The position numbers were made by a program, and so were the translations under genes. The notes beneath the pieces are model-generated. The model saw nothing but the letters and a program-made list of their open reading frames with translations, did no database searches and had not been told where the DNA came from. From Actinomyces sp. oral taxon 448 str. F0400 (lineage in GTDB: Bacteria; Actinomycetota; Actinomycetes; Actinomycetales; Actinomycetaceae), in assembly GCF_000220835.1 (NCBI RefSeq), contig NZ_GL985606.1:1095144-1159143 (forward strand): a stretch of DNA of 64,000 nucleotides. The letters are read 5' to 3'. This document shows, piece by piece, positions 19,110-27,727 of this stretch; position 1 is the first letter of the stretch; each line of letters starts with the position of its first letter.

Positions 19110-19133
19110 GCGCGGGGTCGGCCGACCCCGCGC
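19110..19133. terminator. 24-nt perfect palindrome after adk
   Basis: Two 12-nt halves (19110-19121 and 19122-19133) are exact reverse complements, six bases after the adk stop. It could end or attenuate the secY-adk transcript before map. No U-tract. Confidence 0.5.
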
Positions 19134-19254
19134 CGAACGCGTCGATCGACCTCCCACCGATGACGCCCGGGCCGCCGAGCGGCCCTCCCCACCTCCCCGT
19201 CCCGGCACGGCCGGCTCTCGGCCAGTGTCCCGTCACCACACGCAGGAGGAAGCG

Positions 19255-20136
19255 GTGCGACCGCGCAAACGTCTTGAGCTCAAGACGCCCGATCAGGTGC
19301 GCCACATGCGGCGCGCGGGCCTTGTCGTCGCCGACATCCACGCCGCGCTGCGCGAGGCGGTGCGTCCGGGAGTGACCACCGCAGAGCTCGACGCGGTGAG
19401 CGCCGCGACCATTCGCGGCGCCGGCGCCCGCTCGAACTTCCTGGGCTACTACGACTACCCGGCCACCGTGTGCATTTCGGTCAATGAGGAGGTCGTGCAC
19501 GGCATCCCGGGTGAACGGGTGCTCCAGGAAGGGGATCTGGTCACCTTCGACTGCGGCGCCTGCGTCCTCGACGACGACGGGACCCAGTGGCACGGCGATG
19601 CCGCCTTCACCACCGTCGTCGGTGGGCGCTACGCCAGTCGGGCCGATCGGATCCTGGACGCCACGACTCGTCGGGCCCTGTGGGCGGCCATCGCCGCTCT
19701 CGCCCGCGCCGTCGCCGGCGAGGCCTCCGGGCGGGCCGGGCGCCTGAACACGGTGGGCGACGCCGTTGAGGACGTCGTCGCCAAGGCCCACCGCAGCTAC
19801 GGCGTTGAGATGGGCATTCTTCAGGAGTACGTCGGTCATGGGATCGGCACGGCCATGCACATGGCGCCCGACGTCCTGAACTACTCGGTACGGCGCCGGG
19901 GCCCCCGCCTCAAGCCGGGCATGGTGCTCGCCGTCGAGCCGATGCTCACCGCCGGCGATCCCGAGATCTGCGAGCTCGACGACGGGTGGACGGTCGTGAC
20001 CGCCGACGGATCCCACGCCGCCCAGTGGGAGCACACGGTGGCGCTGGTCCCCGGCGGTGTGTGGGTGCTGACAGCCTCCGACGGCGGGGTGGAGGGGCTG
20101 GCGCCCTACGGCATCGAGCCGCGTCCACTGCGCTGA
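19255..20136 (+). CDS. map: Methionine aminopeptidase type I
   Basis: 293-aa metalloenzyme removing N-terminal Met from nascent proteins. The GTG at 19255 follows AGGAGGA (19244-19250); the longer frame from 19108 is unlikely because it covers the hairpin. Metal ligands are visible: Asp in TFDCGAC and HGDAAFTTVV, His in GHGIGTAMH, Glu in VLAVEPM and QWEHTVAL. The substrate-binding NEEVVHGIP is present. Position after secY-adk is classical. Confidence 0.97.
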   Translation: MRPRKRLELKTPDQVRHMRRAGLVVADIHAALREAVRPGVTTAELDAVSAATIRGAGARSNFLGYYDYPATVCISVNEEVVHGIPGERVLQEGDLVTFDCGACVLDDDGTQWHGDAAFTTVVGGRYASRADRILDATTRRALWAAIAALARAVAGEASGRAGRLNTVGDAVEDVVAKAHRSYGVEMGILQEYVGHGIGTAMHMAPDVLNYSVRRRGPRLKPGMVLAVEPMLTAGDPEICELDDGWTVVTADGSHAAQWEHTVALVPGGVWVLTASDGGVEGLAPYGIEPRPLR

Positions 20137-20259
20137 GCGGTCGTGCTCCGTTGAACCGGACGCTCACGAGAGCACCGGGCCCCGCCGAAGGGGCCGACGA
20201 GCCGTGTGGTTGGGAACACCGCGCTGGTGCTGGATCTCACGTGGTGGTCGGCGAGAGGA

Positions 20260-20271
20260 TTGACGTATTGT
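20260..20271 (+). promoter_or_regulatory. Possible promoter element upstream of infA
   Basis: The 293-nt map-infA gap contains TTGACG (20260-20265) abutting TATTGT (20266-20271) in an otherwise GC-rich stretch. Either could be half of a promoter, but a proper partner at 16-18 nt was not found for either. A 6-bp stem (20178-20183/20190-20195) may end map. Confidence 0.25.
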
Positions 20272-20429
20272 AAGCAGTCGGTGCGCCAGACGGCCCGGCG
20301 TGCTCATGTCCGGTGTTCGCTCGGGGTTCCGCGGCTTCGTCGTGGCACTGGTGAGTCGGCGGGTACGAGCGTGCCGTCCGGCGGCGTTGTCGTTGGAGAA
20401 CCCGAGCGAGAGAGCACCGACGGAGGAAC

Positions 20430-20651
20430 ATGGCTAAGAAGGACGGCGTCATCGAGGTCGAGGGATCGGTCGTCGAGGCCCTTCCGAACGCGATGTTCCG
20501 GGTGGAGCTGAGCAATGGGCACGTCGTGCTCGCGCACATCTCCGGCAAGATGCGGCAGCATTACATCCGCATCCTCCCCGAGGACCGCGTGGTCGTGGAG
20601 CTGAGCCCTTATGACCTGTCCCGCGGCCGCATCGTCTACCGGTACAAGTGA
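20430..20651 (+). CDS. infA: Translation initiation factor IF-1
   Basis: 73-aa OB-fold protein occupying the A site during initiation. [20 protein letters not shown] and [15 protein letters not shown] are diagnostic. Strong GGAGG ribosome-binding site (ACGGAGGAAC). First gene of the infA-rpmJ-rpsM-rpsK-rpoA-rplQ group. Confidence 0.99.
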   Translation: MAKKDGVIEVEGSVVEALPNAMFRVELSNGHVVLAHISGKMRQHYIRILPEDRVVVELSPYDLSRGRIVYRYK

Positions 20652-20686
20652 CAGTCCTCCCCGTCAGGGGATGACGGAGGAACATC

Positions 20687-20800
20687 ATGAAGGTCAAGCC
20701 GAGCGTCAAGAAGATCTGTGACAATTGCAAGGTGATTCGTCGCCACGGTCGTGTCATGGTTATCTGCGACAACCCCCGGCACAAGCAGCGTCAGGGCTGA
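20687..20800 (+). CDS. rpmJ: 50S ribosomal protein L36 (zinc type)
   Basis: 37-aa protein. It reads [14 protein letters not shown], then a basic middle, then [12 protein letters not shown]. The C-x2-C...C-x4-H zinc ligands are intact, so it is the Zn-containing form. ACGGAGGAAC precedes the ATG. It lies 35 nt after infA. Confidence 0.98.
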   Translation: MKVKPSVKKICDNCKVIRRHGRVMVICDNPRHKQRQG

Positions 20801-20811
20801 GCCCTCGCCCA

Positions 20812-20899
20812 CGGCCGCCGGTCGGCGGCCGCATCAGCACTCGTCCCAGCGGCGACCGGCTCGCGTCGGCCCGCAACCCCCGGTCCCCGGAGGCCGGGG
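20812..20899 (+). terminator. Two short hairpins between rpmJ and rpsM
   Basis: An 8-bp stem (20812-20819/20824-20831, loop GGTC) and a 6-bp stem (20885-20890/20894-20899) lie in the 165-nt gap. They could attenuate or mark a processing site; no U-tract is present. Confidence 0.35.
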
Positions 20900-20965
20900 C
20901 CGCCCGAACAGATGACGGAGGAGACGGGTGACGACCTCCGGGAGCACAGCAGGAGAACCACAACC

Positions 20966-21340
20966 GTGGCACGTATTTCCGGTGTCGATCTGCCTCGCGA
21001 GAAGCGAGTCGAGGTCGCTCTCACCTATATCTTCGGGATCGGCCGTACTCGTGCGGACGAGACCCTCGCGGCCACCGGGGTCAATCCCGACACCCGCGTT
21101 AAGGACCTCACCGAGGACGAACTGGTCGCCCTGCGCAGCCACATCGAAGCGAGTTATCGCGTCGAGGGGGATCTGCGCCGTGAGGTTCAGGCCGACATCC
21201 GCCGCAAGATCGAGATCGGCTGCTACCAGGGCCTGCGACACCGTCGGCACCTGCCGGTCCACGGCCAGCGCACCAAGACCAACGCGCGCACCCGCAAGGG
21301 GCCCAAGCGCACCGTGGCCGGTAAGAAGAAGGCCAAGTAA
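20966..21340 (+). CDS. rpsM: 30S ribosomal protein S13
   Basis: 124-aa head protein contacting tRNA and S19. The GTG at 20966 gives the canonical [20 protein letters not shown] and has AGGAGA upstream; the in-frame start at 20912 is not needed. The C-terminal [20 protein letters not shown] is diagnostic. Confidence 0.99.
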   Translation: MARISGVDLPREKRVEVALTYIFGIGRTRADETLAATGVNPDTRVKDLTEDELVALRSHIEASYRVEGDLRREVQADIRRKIEIGCYQGLRHRRHLPVHGQRTKTNARTRKGPKRTVAGKKKAK

Positions 21341-21413
21341 GCGGTAAGCAGCAGCAGTTCATACCGCGGGCCCCGCCCGCCGTGGAACGACGACCTCAAC
21401 CGAAGAAGGAAGA

Positions 21414-21815
21414 ATGCCTCCCAAGACCCGCTCCGCTGCGCGCAAGCCGCGCCGTAAGGACCGCAAGAACGTCACTCACGGTCATGCCTACATCAAGTCC
21501 ACCTTCAACAACACCATCGTGTCGCTGACCGACCCGCACGGCGCCGTCATCGCCTGGGCCTCCTCCGGCCAGGTCGGCTTCAGGGGCTCGCGCAAATCCA
21601 CGCCCTACGCCGCTCAGCTGGCCGCGGAGGCCGCCGCCCGTCGCGCGCAGGAGCACGGCATGAAGAAGATCGACGTCTTCGTCAAGGGTCCGGGCTCCGG
21701 TCGCGAGACCGCCATCCGCTCCCTCCAGGCCGCCGGTCTCGAGGTGGGCTCCATCACGGACGTGACCCCTCAGGCTCACAACGGCTGCCGGCCGCCCAAG
21801 CGCCGCCGCGTCTGA
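21414..21815 (+). CDS. rpsK: 30S ribosomal protein S11
   Basis: 133-aa platform protein. It contains [19 protein letters not shown]-type and [20 protein letters not shown] segments and ends [21 protein letters not shown] precedes the ATG. rpsD, often next in this operon, is missing; rpoA follows after 230 nt. Confidence 0.99.
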   Translation: MPPKTRSAARKPRRKDRKNVTHGHAYIKSTFNNTIVSLTDPHGAVIAWASSGQVGFRGSRKSTPYAAQLAAEAAARRAQEHGMKKIDVFVKGPGSGRETAIRSLQAAGLEVGSITDVTPQAHNGCRPPKRRRV

Positions 21816-21824
21816 GCCCCCGCA

Positions 21825-21959
21825 CCGGGCCCGCGGGAGCCCGGCCGGGGCCAACACGACCGGAAGGCCCTCGATACGCCAGCGCTGGCATCGCTCCCGG
21901 CGACGGGCCGGGGACGGCACCGGCCGAATGGCTGAACGGACCCGCCCCGCCGGGGCGGG
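21825..21959 (+). terminator. Hairpins in the rpsK-rpoA gap
   Basis: A 6-bp stem (21825-21830/21839-21844) and an 8-bp GC-only stem (21941-21948/21952-21959) lie between rpsK and rpoA. Together they could attenuate transcription before rpoA. An A/T patch at 22011-22020 may hold a -10, but no clear promoter pair is seen. Confidence 0.4.
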
Positions 21960-22045
21960 CGGGCCGCCGTCCGGGATGATCCCGAAGGCGGCCGCACCAT
22001 GAGGAACGGCGTCATATAGCGGGCGCCGCGACGAAAGGATACCCA

Positions 22046-23047
22046 GTGCTCATCGCACAGCGACCCACGCTCTCCGAGGAGGTCATCGAGGAGGACCGCC
22101 GTTCGCGGTTCGTCATCGAGCCCCTCGAACCCGGTTTCGGCTACACTCTCGGAAACTCCATGCGCCGCACGCTGCTGTCGTCCATTCCGGGCGCGGCCGT
22201 CACGAGTGTGCGCATCGACGGAGTCCCGCACGAGTTCCGCACCATCGCCGGGGTCAAAGAGGATGTCGCGCAGATCATCCTCAACATCAAGGAGATCGTG
22301 CTCTCGAGCGAGAACGACGAGCCCGTCGTCATGTACCTGCGCAAATCCGGCCCGGGCATCGTCACCGCGGGTGATATCACTCCTCCCGCCGGCGTCGAGA
22401 TCCACAATCCGGAGCTGGTCATCGCCACGCTCAACGAGAAGGGGAAGCTCGAGATCGAGTTGACGGTCGAGCGCGGTCGCGGCTACGTGTCCGCCAATCA
22501 GAACAAGGATCCGAACGCAGAGATCTCCCGCATTCCCGTGGACTCGATCTACTCGCCGGTCAAGAAGGTCTCCTACGCCGTCGAGGCCACCCGCGTCGAG
22601 CAGCGTACCGACTTCGACCGTCTCGTCGTTGACGTTGAGACGAAGGCCTCCATCACGCCCCGCGACGCGTTGGCCTCCGCCGGCAAGACGCTGGTCGAGC
22701 TTTTCGGTCTGGCCCGCGAGCTCAACGTTGAAGCTGAGGGCATCGAGGTCGGCCCTTCGCCCATGGATCAGGCCCTCCAGCAGGATCTCGCGCTCATGAT
22801 CGACGAGCTGGACCTGCAGGCCCGCTCCTCCAACGCCCTCAAGCGGGAGGGGATTCACACCGTCGGTGAGCTCGTTGCGCGCAGCGAGGCGGATCTGCTC
22901 GACATCCGCAACTTCGGTGCCAAGTCGATCTCTGAGATCAAGGAGAAACTGGCCGAGCTGGGGCTGTCCCTCAAGGGCTCCCCGATCGACTACGTCTCCG
23001 AGAACGATTACACCAGCCCCACCTTCAGCGACGAGCAGCAGGCCTGA
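22046..23047 (+). CDS. rpoA: RNA polymerase subunit alpha
   Basis: 333-aa subunit that nucleates RNA polymerase assembly. The N-terminal domain carries [20 protein letters not shown]. The C-terminal DNA- and activator-binding domain starts near residue 250 ([20 protein letters not shown], then [17 protein letters not shown]). GTG start with GAAAGGA upstream. Identity secure. Confidence 0.99.
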   Translation: MLIAQRPTLSEEVIEEDRRSRFVIEPLEPGFGYTLGNSMRRTLLSSIPGAAVTSVRIDGVPHEFRTIAGVKEDVAQIILNIKEIVLSSENDEPVVMYLRKSGPGIVTAGDITPPAGVEIHNPELVIATLNEKGKLEIELTVERGRGYVSANQNKDPNAEISRIPVDSIYSPVKKVSYAVEATRVEQRTDFDRLVVDVETKASITPRDALASAGKTLVELFGLARELNVEAEGIEVGPSPMDQALQQDLALMIDELDLQARSSNALKREGIHTVGELVARSEADLLDIRNFGAKSISEIKEKLAELGLSLKGSPIDYVSENDYTSPTFSDEQQA

Positions 23048-23081
23048 GCCCGCCCGTCATTCCACCTAGGAGACACACACT

Positions 23082-23603
23082 ATGCCCCGCCCCACCAAGG
23101 GCCCCCGTCTGGGCGGCTCTGCCCAGCACGAGCGCCACATGCTGGCCAACCTCGCCACGCAGCTGTTCATCCACGAGTCCATCACGACGACGCAGGCCCG
23201 CGCCCGCCGCCTGCGTCCCTATGCGGAGAAACTCATCACCAAGGGCAAGCGCGGCGACCTCCACGCCCGCCGTACCGTGATGAAGAAGATCACGGACAAG
23301 TACGCTGTCTACCGTCTCTTCGATGAGCTCGCCCCTAAATTCGCCAATCGTGACGGCGGTTACACTCGTATTGTCAAGACTCTGCCGCGCAAGGGCGATA
23401 ACGCTCCTATGGCCGTGATCTCTCTCGTGCTCGAGCCCGTGGCCAGGAAGGAGGCCGTGGCCGACGCCGTCGGCACCGCCAGGAGGGCGGCCTCCGCAGG
23501 TGAGTCCACGACGTCCCCGCGGAAGAGCGCGCAGCGGGCCGAGGAGGGGACGGCGGCTGCGGCCCCGACCGACGACGCCTCCTCCGCCGAGGCCGACACC
23601 TGA
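23082..23603 (+). CDS. rplQ: 50S ribosomal protein L17
   Basis: 173-aa exit-tunnel protein. Core [20 protein letters not shown] and [20 protein letters not shown] are conserved. After about residue 120 there is an Ala/Glu/Ser/Thr-rich tail typical of actinobacterial L17. AGGAGA precedes the ATG. Last gene of the alpha operon. Confidence 0.99.
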   Translation: MPRPTKGPRLGGSAQHERHMLANLATQLFIHESITTTQARARRLRPYAEKLITKGKRGDLHARRTVMKKITDKYAVYRLFDELAPKFANRDGGYTRIVKTLPRKGDNAPMAVISLVLEPVARKEAVADAVGTARRAASAGESTTSPRKSAQRAEEGTAAAAPTDDASSAEADT

Positions 23604-23621
23604 GCCTCCGGTACCTGCCGC

Positions 23622-23662
23622 ACCGTGGGGTCCGATCGCGTCGCGCGAGCGGGCCCCACGGT
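23622..23662 (+). terminator. Rho-independent terminator after rplQ
   Basis: Nine-base arms ACCGTGGGG (23622-23630) and CCCCACGGT (23654-23662) with partly paired loop bases, followed by TTTCCGTTCC. It ends the alpha operon. Confidence 0.8.
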
Positions 23663-23690
23663 TTTCCGTTCCCGTTTCTGAATGACATGT

Positions 23691-23758
23691 TTGTCGTGAC
23701 AAGACTCACGCACAACGTGTCTCATGCGGTTCCACTTCGATCGCGATCGCGCTAAGGT
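23691..23758 (+). promoter_or_regulatory. Promoter and dyad upstream of the LARTG surface protein
   Basis: TTCCAC (23730-23735) and TAAGGT (23753-23758) are 17 nt apart, 42 nt before the ATG. Just upstream lies a 12-nt dyad, TTGTC-GT-GACAA (23691-23702), which could be an operator. The same TAAGGT -10 occurs before rplM and the fused ABC gene. Confidence 0.5.
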
Positions 23759-23800
23759 GAATTCGTCTCCAAGTCGTAATCCAACCCCCATGGAGTTCCC

Positions 23801-25018
23801 ATGCCCCAGACACGATCAGCATTGAGCAGGCGCGCTGCTCCCGCGGTGGTACGGCGCCTCGTCGGCGCCCTCGCCGCCACCGGCCTCGCCACGACCCTGG
23901 GATGGGCGGCGCTGGCCTCACCCGCGGCTCAGGCCTCCGACGACGTCACGGTCTCCAATGTCACGACCACCTCGGAGAAGGCCGAGACGTGGGCCACGGT
24001 CAACCTCACCGCCGACTGGAGTGCCGACCACCCGACCGCGGGGCAGACCCTCACCGTCACTCTCGGCGACGGCCTCAAGTGGCCCGATGGCCTCGACTTC
24101 AAGCTCATCAACAAGGACGCTCCCGACGTGTCGATCGGCGACTGCGCCGCCGCTGCGGACACCGGGACCCTTACCTGCACCCTCAACAAGAACGTCGAGC
24201 AGTGGAACCACGTCGACGGCAGCCTGTGGGCCCACGGACAGCTGACTGACCAGGCCGTGGGCAAAACCTCCCTGAGCGTCACCGTCAACGACCGGACCGC
24301 CACCGTCGTCCCCGGCGACGGCAATGGGGACGGCACCTGCGACGCCGGCTGCGGCGGCGTCACCGCGCCTCCGGCGGACAAGGACACCCACAAGTCCGGC
24401 TGGTTCACGAAGAAGGAGGACGGCACCTACACCTGGACCTGGGACGTCAACGTCAACGGGTCCAAGGAGTACACGGTCGTTGATCACAATGCCACGTTCC
24501 AGGAGGTCGCCTGCACGGACTCCGACTGGACCAAGTCCTGGAAGCCCGAGAACGTGACCACCAACGGCGACTCCGTGCACTGGACGGTCCCCTCCGCCGA
24601 CACCGTGTGCCACGCCCGCTATACCACGCAGACCACGACTGACAGCGCTTCGAACACGGCGACGGTCAATGACAAGCAGTACGACGCCACGACCGACGCG
24701 CAGGCGATCGGCGGCGGTGACGGCGTCGGTGTCGCGGCTCCTCCGAGCACGACGTCCACCCCGAGCGCGACGCCGTCCGCCTCGCCCACTCCGACGCCCA
24801 CCCCGTCGGAGACCTCGTCCGCTCCGGCGGTTCCGCCCAGCAGCACGCCGAGTGAGTCCGCTCCGGTTGCCACTCCTCCCAGCGCCACCCCCTCCAAGAC
24901 GCCCGGGACTCCGTCCCTCGCCCGTACCGGTGCCGCTGCCGCTACCGCCGGTCTGGTCGCTGTTGTCGCCATGGCCGTCGGTGGCGTCGGGCTGGCCGTC
25001 TCACGCCGTCGCGCCTGA
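23801..25018 (+). CDS. Cell-wall anchored surface protein with LARTG sorting signal
   Basis: 405-aa exported protein of unknown specific function. The signal peptide covers about residues 1-45 (RRLVGALAATGLATTLGWAA). The mature part from ASDDVTVSN looks like two Ig-like beta-rich adhesin modules; four Cys pairs are possible. A Ser/Thr/Pro-rich stalk follows near residues 315-365, probably spanning the wall. The C-terminus is SLARTG, a hydrophobic helix and RRRA. LAXTG is the motif recognised by class E sortases of high-GC Gram-positives rather than the LPXTG enzymes. It has its own promoter and terminator, so it is a single transcription unit inserted after the alpha operon. Adhesin or wall-structural roles are both possible. 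Confidence 0.8.
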   Translation: MPQTRSALSRRAAPAVVRRLVGALAATGLATTLGWAALASPAAQASDDVTVSNVTTTSEKAETWATVNLTADWSADHPTAGQTLTVTLGDGLKWPDGLDFKLINKDAPDVSIGDCAAAADTGTLTCTLNKNVEQWNHVDGSLWAHGQLTDQAVGKTSLSVTVNDRTATVVPGDGNGDGTCDAGCGGVTAPPADKDTHKSGWFTKKEDGTYTWTWDVNVNGSKEYTVVDHNATFQEVACTDSDWTKSWKPENVTTNGDSVHWTVPSADTVCHARYTTQTTTDSASNTATVNDKQYDATTDAQAIGGGDGVGVAAPPSTTSTPSATPSASPTPTPTPSETSSAPAVPPSSTPSESAPVATPPSATPSKTPGTPSLARTGAAAATAGLVAVVAMAVGGVGLAVSRRRA

Positions 25019-25074
25019 GGCGAGCCGCGCCCACGACGGCGCCCTGCTGCGGCGCGGGTGCGCCCGATCGACCA

Positions 25075-25116
25075 CGCACCGGTCCCCCGGCTCGCATGAG
25101 CCGGGGGACCGGTGCG
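25075..25116. terminator. 19-bp hairpin terminator after the surface protein
   Basis: Perfect arms 25075-25093 and 25098-25116 with GCAT loop, followed by TTCA. Symmetric, so it may work on both strands. Confidence 0.8.
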
Positions 25117-25238
25117 TTCACGCGGGGCCGCCGCGATCGTCCGCGGCCGGCCTCGGTCGAGCGCCGCCGGTCGTCTCGCGCTCCGGGACGCGACCGGGAC
25201 GACCGCGGGGAACCCTCATGAAAGCGCTGGCGGGACGC

Positions 25239-25244
25239 TAGAGT
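25239..25244 (+). promoter_or_regulatory. Possible -10 of the SGNH hydrolase gene
   Basis: TAGAGT, followed by AATC, stands 51 nt before the ATG at 25296. No good -35 is visible at 16-18 nt. Confidence 0.3.
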
Positions 25245-25295
25245 AATCGCCGAAGCCCCACCCTAGCTTCCGCCATCGACACGAAGGTTCCCCTG

Positions 25296-26837
25296 ATGAT
25301 TCCCGGTTCCCGCTCCCTGGTCTCCCTGCCTCGGCTTTCCCGTACCGGCAGGCCCCTCGCCGGTCTGCTCATCGTGCTGACGGCGCTGGCGCCGCCCCTC
25401 GCCGTCTCCGGCCCCTGGGCGGCGGTCGCGGCGGGAGCCGTGAGCGTGCCTCAAGGCGTCTACGCGGCCCTGGGCGACTCCTACGCCTCGGGAAGCGGGA
25501 TTGCTCCTTACGCTCCGGGGACGGACGGCGCGGACGGGAACGGCTGTCGGCGCTCGACCGCCGCCTATCCGCACCGGGTCGGGCAGGACGTCGACCGGCG
25601 GTTGAGCTTCCACGCCTGCGCAGGCGCTCGCACGAACGATTTCTATCAGGCCAAGGCGCAGGACGAGCCGGCCCAGCTCGATCAGCTCGGTCGGGACACG
25701 GGACTGGTCACCTTCTCCATCGGCGGGAACGACGTCGGGTTCGCCGACGTGATGCGCGACTGCATCGACGGCCTGGAACTGCTGCCGTTCAAGACCTGCC
25801 ACGGCGAAGAGCGCATCACCGGCCGGGTCGACGCGGCGCTCGACGCGCTGCGGGGCACGGGCGCCCAGGCGGATGTGCACAGTTACGACGCCATCTTGGA
25901 CGACATCGGATCGCGCGCTCCCGACGCCGAGGTCGTCGCCGTCGGATACCCGCCCCTCTTCCCGGCCGAGGGCGGCGGGGGAGGAATGCTGTCCGACCGC
26001 TGCGAGGGCGTGAAGAAGGCGGACCAGCGCTGGATGGTGGAGAAGACCAACGAGCTCAACGGAATCGTGCAGGCCGCGGCCCAGCGTCACGGGGCCCTCT
26101 TCGCCGATCCGTCGGCCGGTTTCGCGGGCCACGAGCTGTGCGGGCAGGATCAGGCCTGGTTCGGCGGACTCCTGTCCGCCGTCCCCTTCCACCCCACGCA
26201 GGACGGGCACGCCGCCATCGCTCAGGACATCCTCACGACCCTGGGGGCGCAGGACGGACGGGCCGCCGCACCCGGCTGGGCGGACGCGACGCACTGGGCG
26301 GACATGGAGGCCGACGAGCGTCCGACGGGGGAGGTCGCCGTGACGCGCTCGGGCGATCAGTTGTCGCTCGACGCCTCCGGATCCACCGACGCCGACGGAC
26401 GGATCGTCGACGTCGACTGGTACGTCGAGCACGCCGACGGCTCGCAGGAGGTGCTCACGGGGGAGCGGGTCGACGCCGCCGTGCCTGCCGGTGAGCCGGC
26501 CTCTGTGACCGCCGTCGTCACCGACGACAAGGGCCTGACGGACTTCGTCACCCGGGTCGTCCCCGTCTGCGCGCGTGAGACCGACGGCGGCGCGGTGGGA
26601 CGGGATGTCGTCGTCTACGGTACCGAGGTGATGCCCGTGTCCTCCGTCGACCTCGGCACCCTGTCCTGGAGCACCACCGGTGAGAAGGTGCAGGACGTCC
26701 AGGTGGGGGACGTCGACGGCGATGGTCTGGACGATCTCGTCGCTCCCGCCGCGCCCGAGCGCGACGGCCAGCTGTGCCTCCGGGGCGCCCTGACCGACGG
26801 CGACGCCCTGGATGTCTGCGTTCAGGCGGATTCGTGA
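25296..26837 (+). CDS. Secreted SGNH/GDSL-family hydrolase with C-terminal Ig-like region
   Basis: 513-aa predicted secreted esterase/lipase. The signal peptide is in residues 1-45 (LAGLLIVLTALAPPLAVSG). SGNH block I is ALGDSYASGSG near 60, the Gly/Asn blocks are SIGGNDVGF near 148, and the catalytic His lies in PFHPTQDGHAAIAQD near 305. The fold resembles the actinobacterial SGNH lipases with disulfides. After about residue 345 a PKD/Ig-like module follows (SLDASGSTDADGRIVDVDW), then a single FG-GAP-like stretch (GDVDGDGLDDLVAPAAP). There is no sorting signal, so it is probably released. The substrate cannot be told from sequence. It is convergent with the next gene, with only 19 nt between. 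Confidence 0.85.
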   Translation: MIPGSRSLVSLPRLSRTGRPLAGLLIVLTALAPPLAVSGPWAAVAAGAVSVPQGVYAALGDSYASGSGIAPYAPGTDGADGNGCRRSTAAYPHRVGQDVDRRLSFHACAGARTNDFYQAKAQDEPAQLDQLGRDTGLVTFSIGGNDVGFADVMRDCIDGLELLPFKTCHGEERITGRVDAALDALRGTGAQADVHSYDAILDDIGSRAPDAEVVAVGYPPLFPAEGGGGGMLSDRCEGVKKADQRWMVEKTNELNGIVQAAAQRHGALFADPSAGFAGHELCGQDQAWFGGLLSAVPFHPTQDGHAAIAQDILTTLGAQDGRAAAPGWADATHWADMEADERPTGEVAVTRSGDQLSLDASGSTDADGRIVDVDWYVEHADGSQEVLTGERVDAAVPAGEPASVTAVVTDDKGLTDFVTRVVPVCARETDGGAVGRDVVVYGTEVMPVSSVDLGTLSWSTTGEKVQDVQVGDVDGDGLDDLVAPAAPERDGQLCLRGALTDGDALDVCVQADS

Positions 26838-26856
26838 ATCCGGCGGTCGGGTCGGC

Positions 26857-27615
26857 TCAGGTGCGGGCCATGTCCCAGCACCGGGCGCCGCCGGTCATAC
26901 CGGCTTCGTTGGAGACCACGACCACGTCGTCCCCGATCCGGCCCAGCTGGAAGGCGGTGATCCGCCGTGAGTTCCCTCCGCCCAGGTACAGGCGGTCCCA
27001 CAGGTACATGGGCCGCAGGGCGTCGACGACCCGGCGCACGCGCCGCGACCAGTGCGCGTCCCCCAGCCGCAGCCGCTCGTGCTCCCCGATGTAGTCGTCG
27101 TAGGTCAGCCCCCAGCGCACCGGCCCCTGGGAGACTTCGACGTGAGGGGCGAGCATCCCGTTGTCGAAGACCGCGTTGCCCAGCCCTGTCCCCAGGGTCA
27201 CGATCATCTCGTGCCCGTGGCCGGTGACGACCCCGCAGCCGGCGACTTCGGCGTCGTTGAGGACGAGCGCGGGGATTGCCAGACGGGTGCTGACGGCGCC
27301 GCCCATGTCGAAGCGGGCCCACTGCTCGACCAGCTCGGGCAGGACCCGCGAGCGCGGGCCGTCCCTCGTGATGTAGTGAGGGGTGGCGATGACCACTCCG
27401 TGACGGATCATCCCGGGCATGCCCACTGTGACGCGGTCGGCTCGGGGCAGCTGCTCGGCCAGACCCGCGATCGTCTCGACGAGCTTGGTGGGAGGTAGGG
27501 GATAGGGGGTGGGGGTGCGGACGGCGCGGGAGACGATGGCGCCCTCGGCGTCGAGCACCGAGGCCTTGATGCCGCCGCCGCCGCAGTCGACGGAGAGAGT
27601 GGAGGTCGTAGTCAC
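26857..27615 (-). CDS. ppgK: ROK-family polyphosphate glucokinase-like kinase
   Basis: 252-aa sugar kinase, probably phosphorylating glucose with polyphosphate (and/or ATP). The GTG at 27615 is chosen because TAACGT lies exactly 7 nt upstream and no Shine-Dalgarno is present, the layout of a leaderless mRNA; a GTG at 27621 is the alternative. The phosphate-binding motifs are DCGGGGIKASVLD at the N-terminus and VTLGTGLGNAVF in the middle. The acceptor-site region has VLNDAEVAGCG. These follow the actinobacterial PPGK pattern, and the protein lacks the N-terminal helix-turn-helix of ROK repressors. A plain ROK glucokinase is the alternative. Confidence 0.85.
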   Translation of the reverse strand: MTTTSTLSVDCGGGGIKASVLDAEGAIVSRAVRTPTPYPLPPTKLVETIAGLAEQLPRADRVTVGMPGMIRHGVVIATPHYITRDGPRSRVLPELVEQWARFDMGGAVSTRLAIPALVLNDAEVAGCGVVTGHGHEMIVTLGTGLGNAVFDNGMLAPHVEVSQGPVRWGLTYDDYIGEHERLRLGDAHWSRRVRRVVDALRPMYLWDRLYLGGGNSRRITAFQLGRIGDDVVVVSNEAGMTGGARCWDMART

Positions 27616-27727
27616 GGGCACGACGTTACCGTTCGACCCGCCGGGAGGGTCGGCAGTGGCCTCGGATCGGCCGGCGGGCCCGGTCGGCGGTCGCGGTCCG
27701 GCCGCCCGGCTGTGGTCGAATGGGGCC

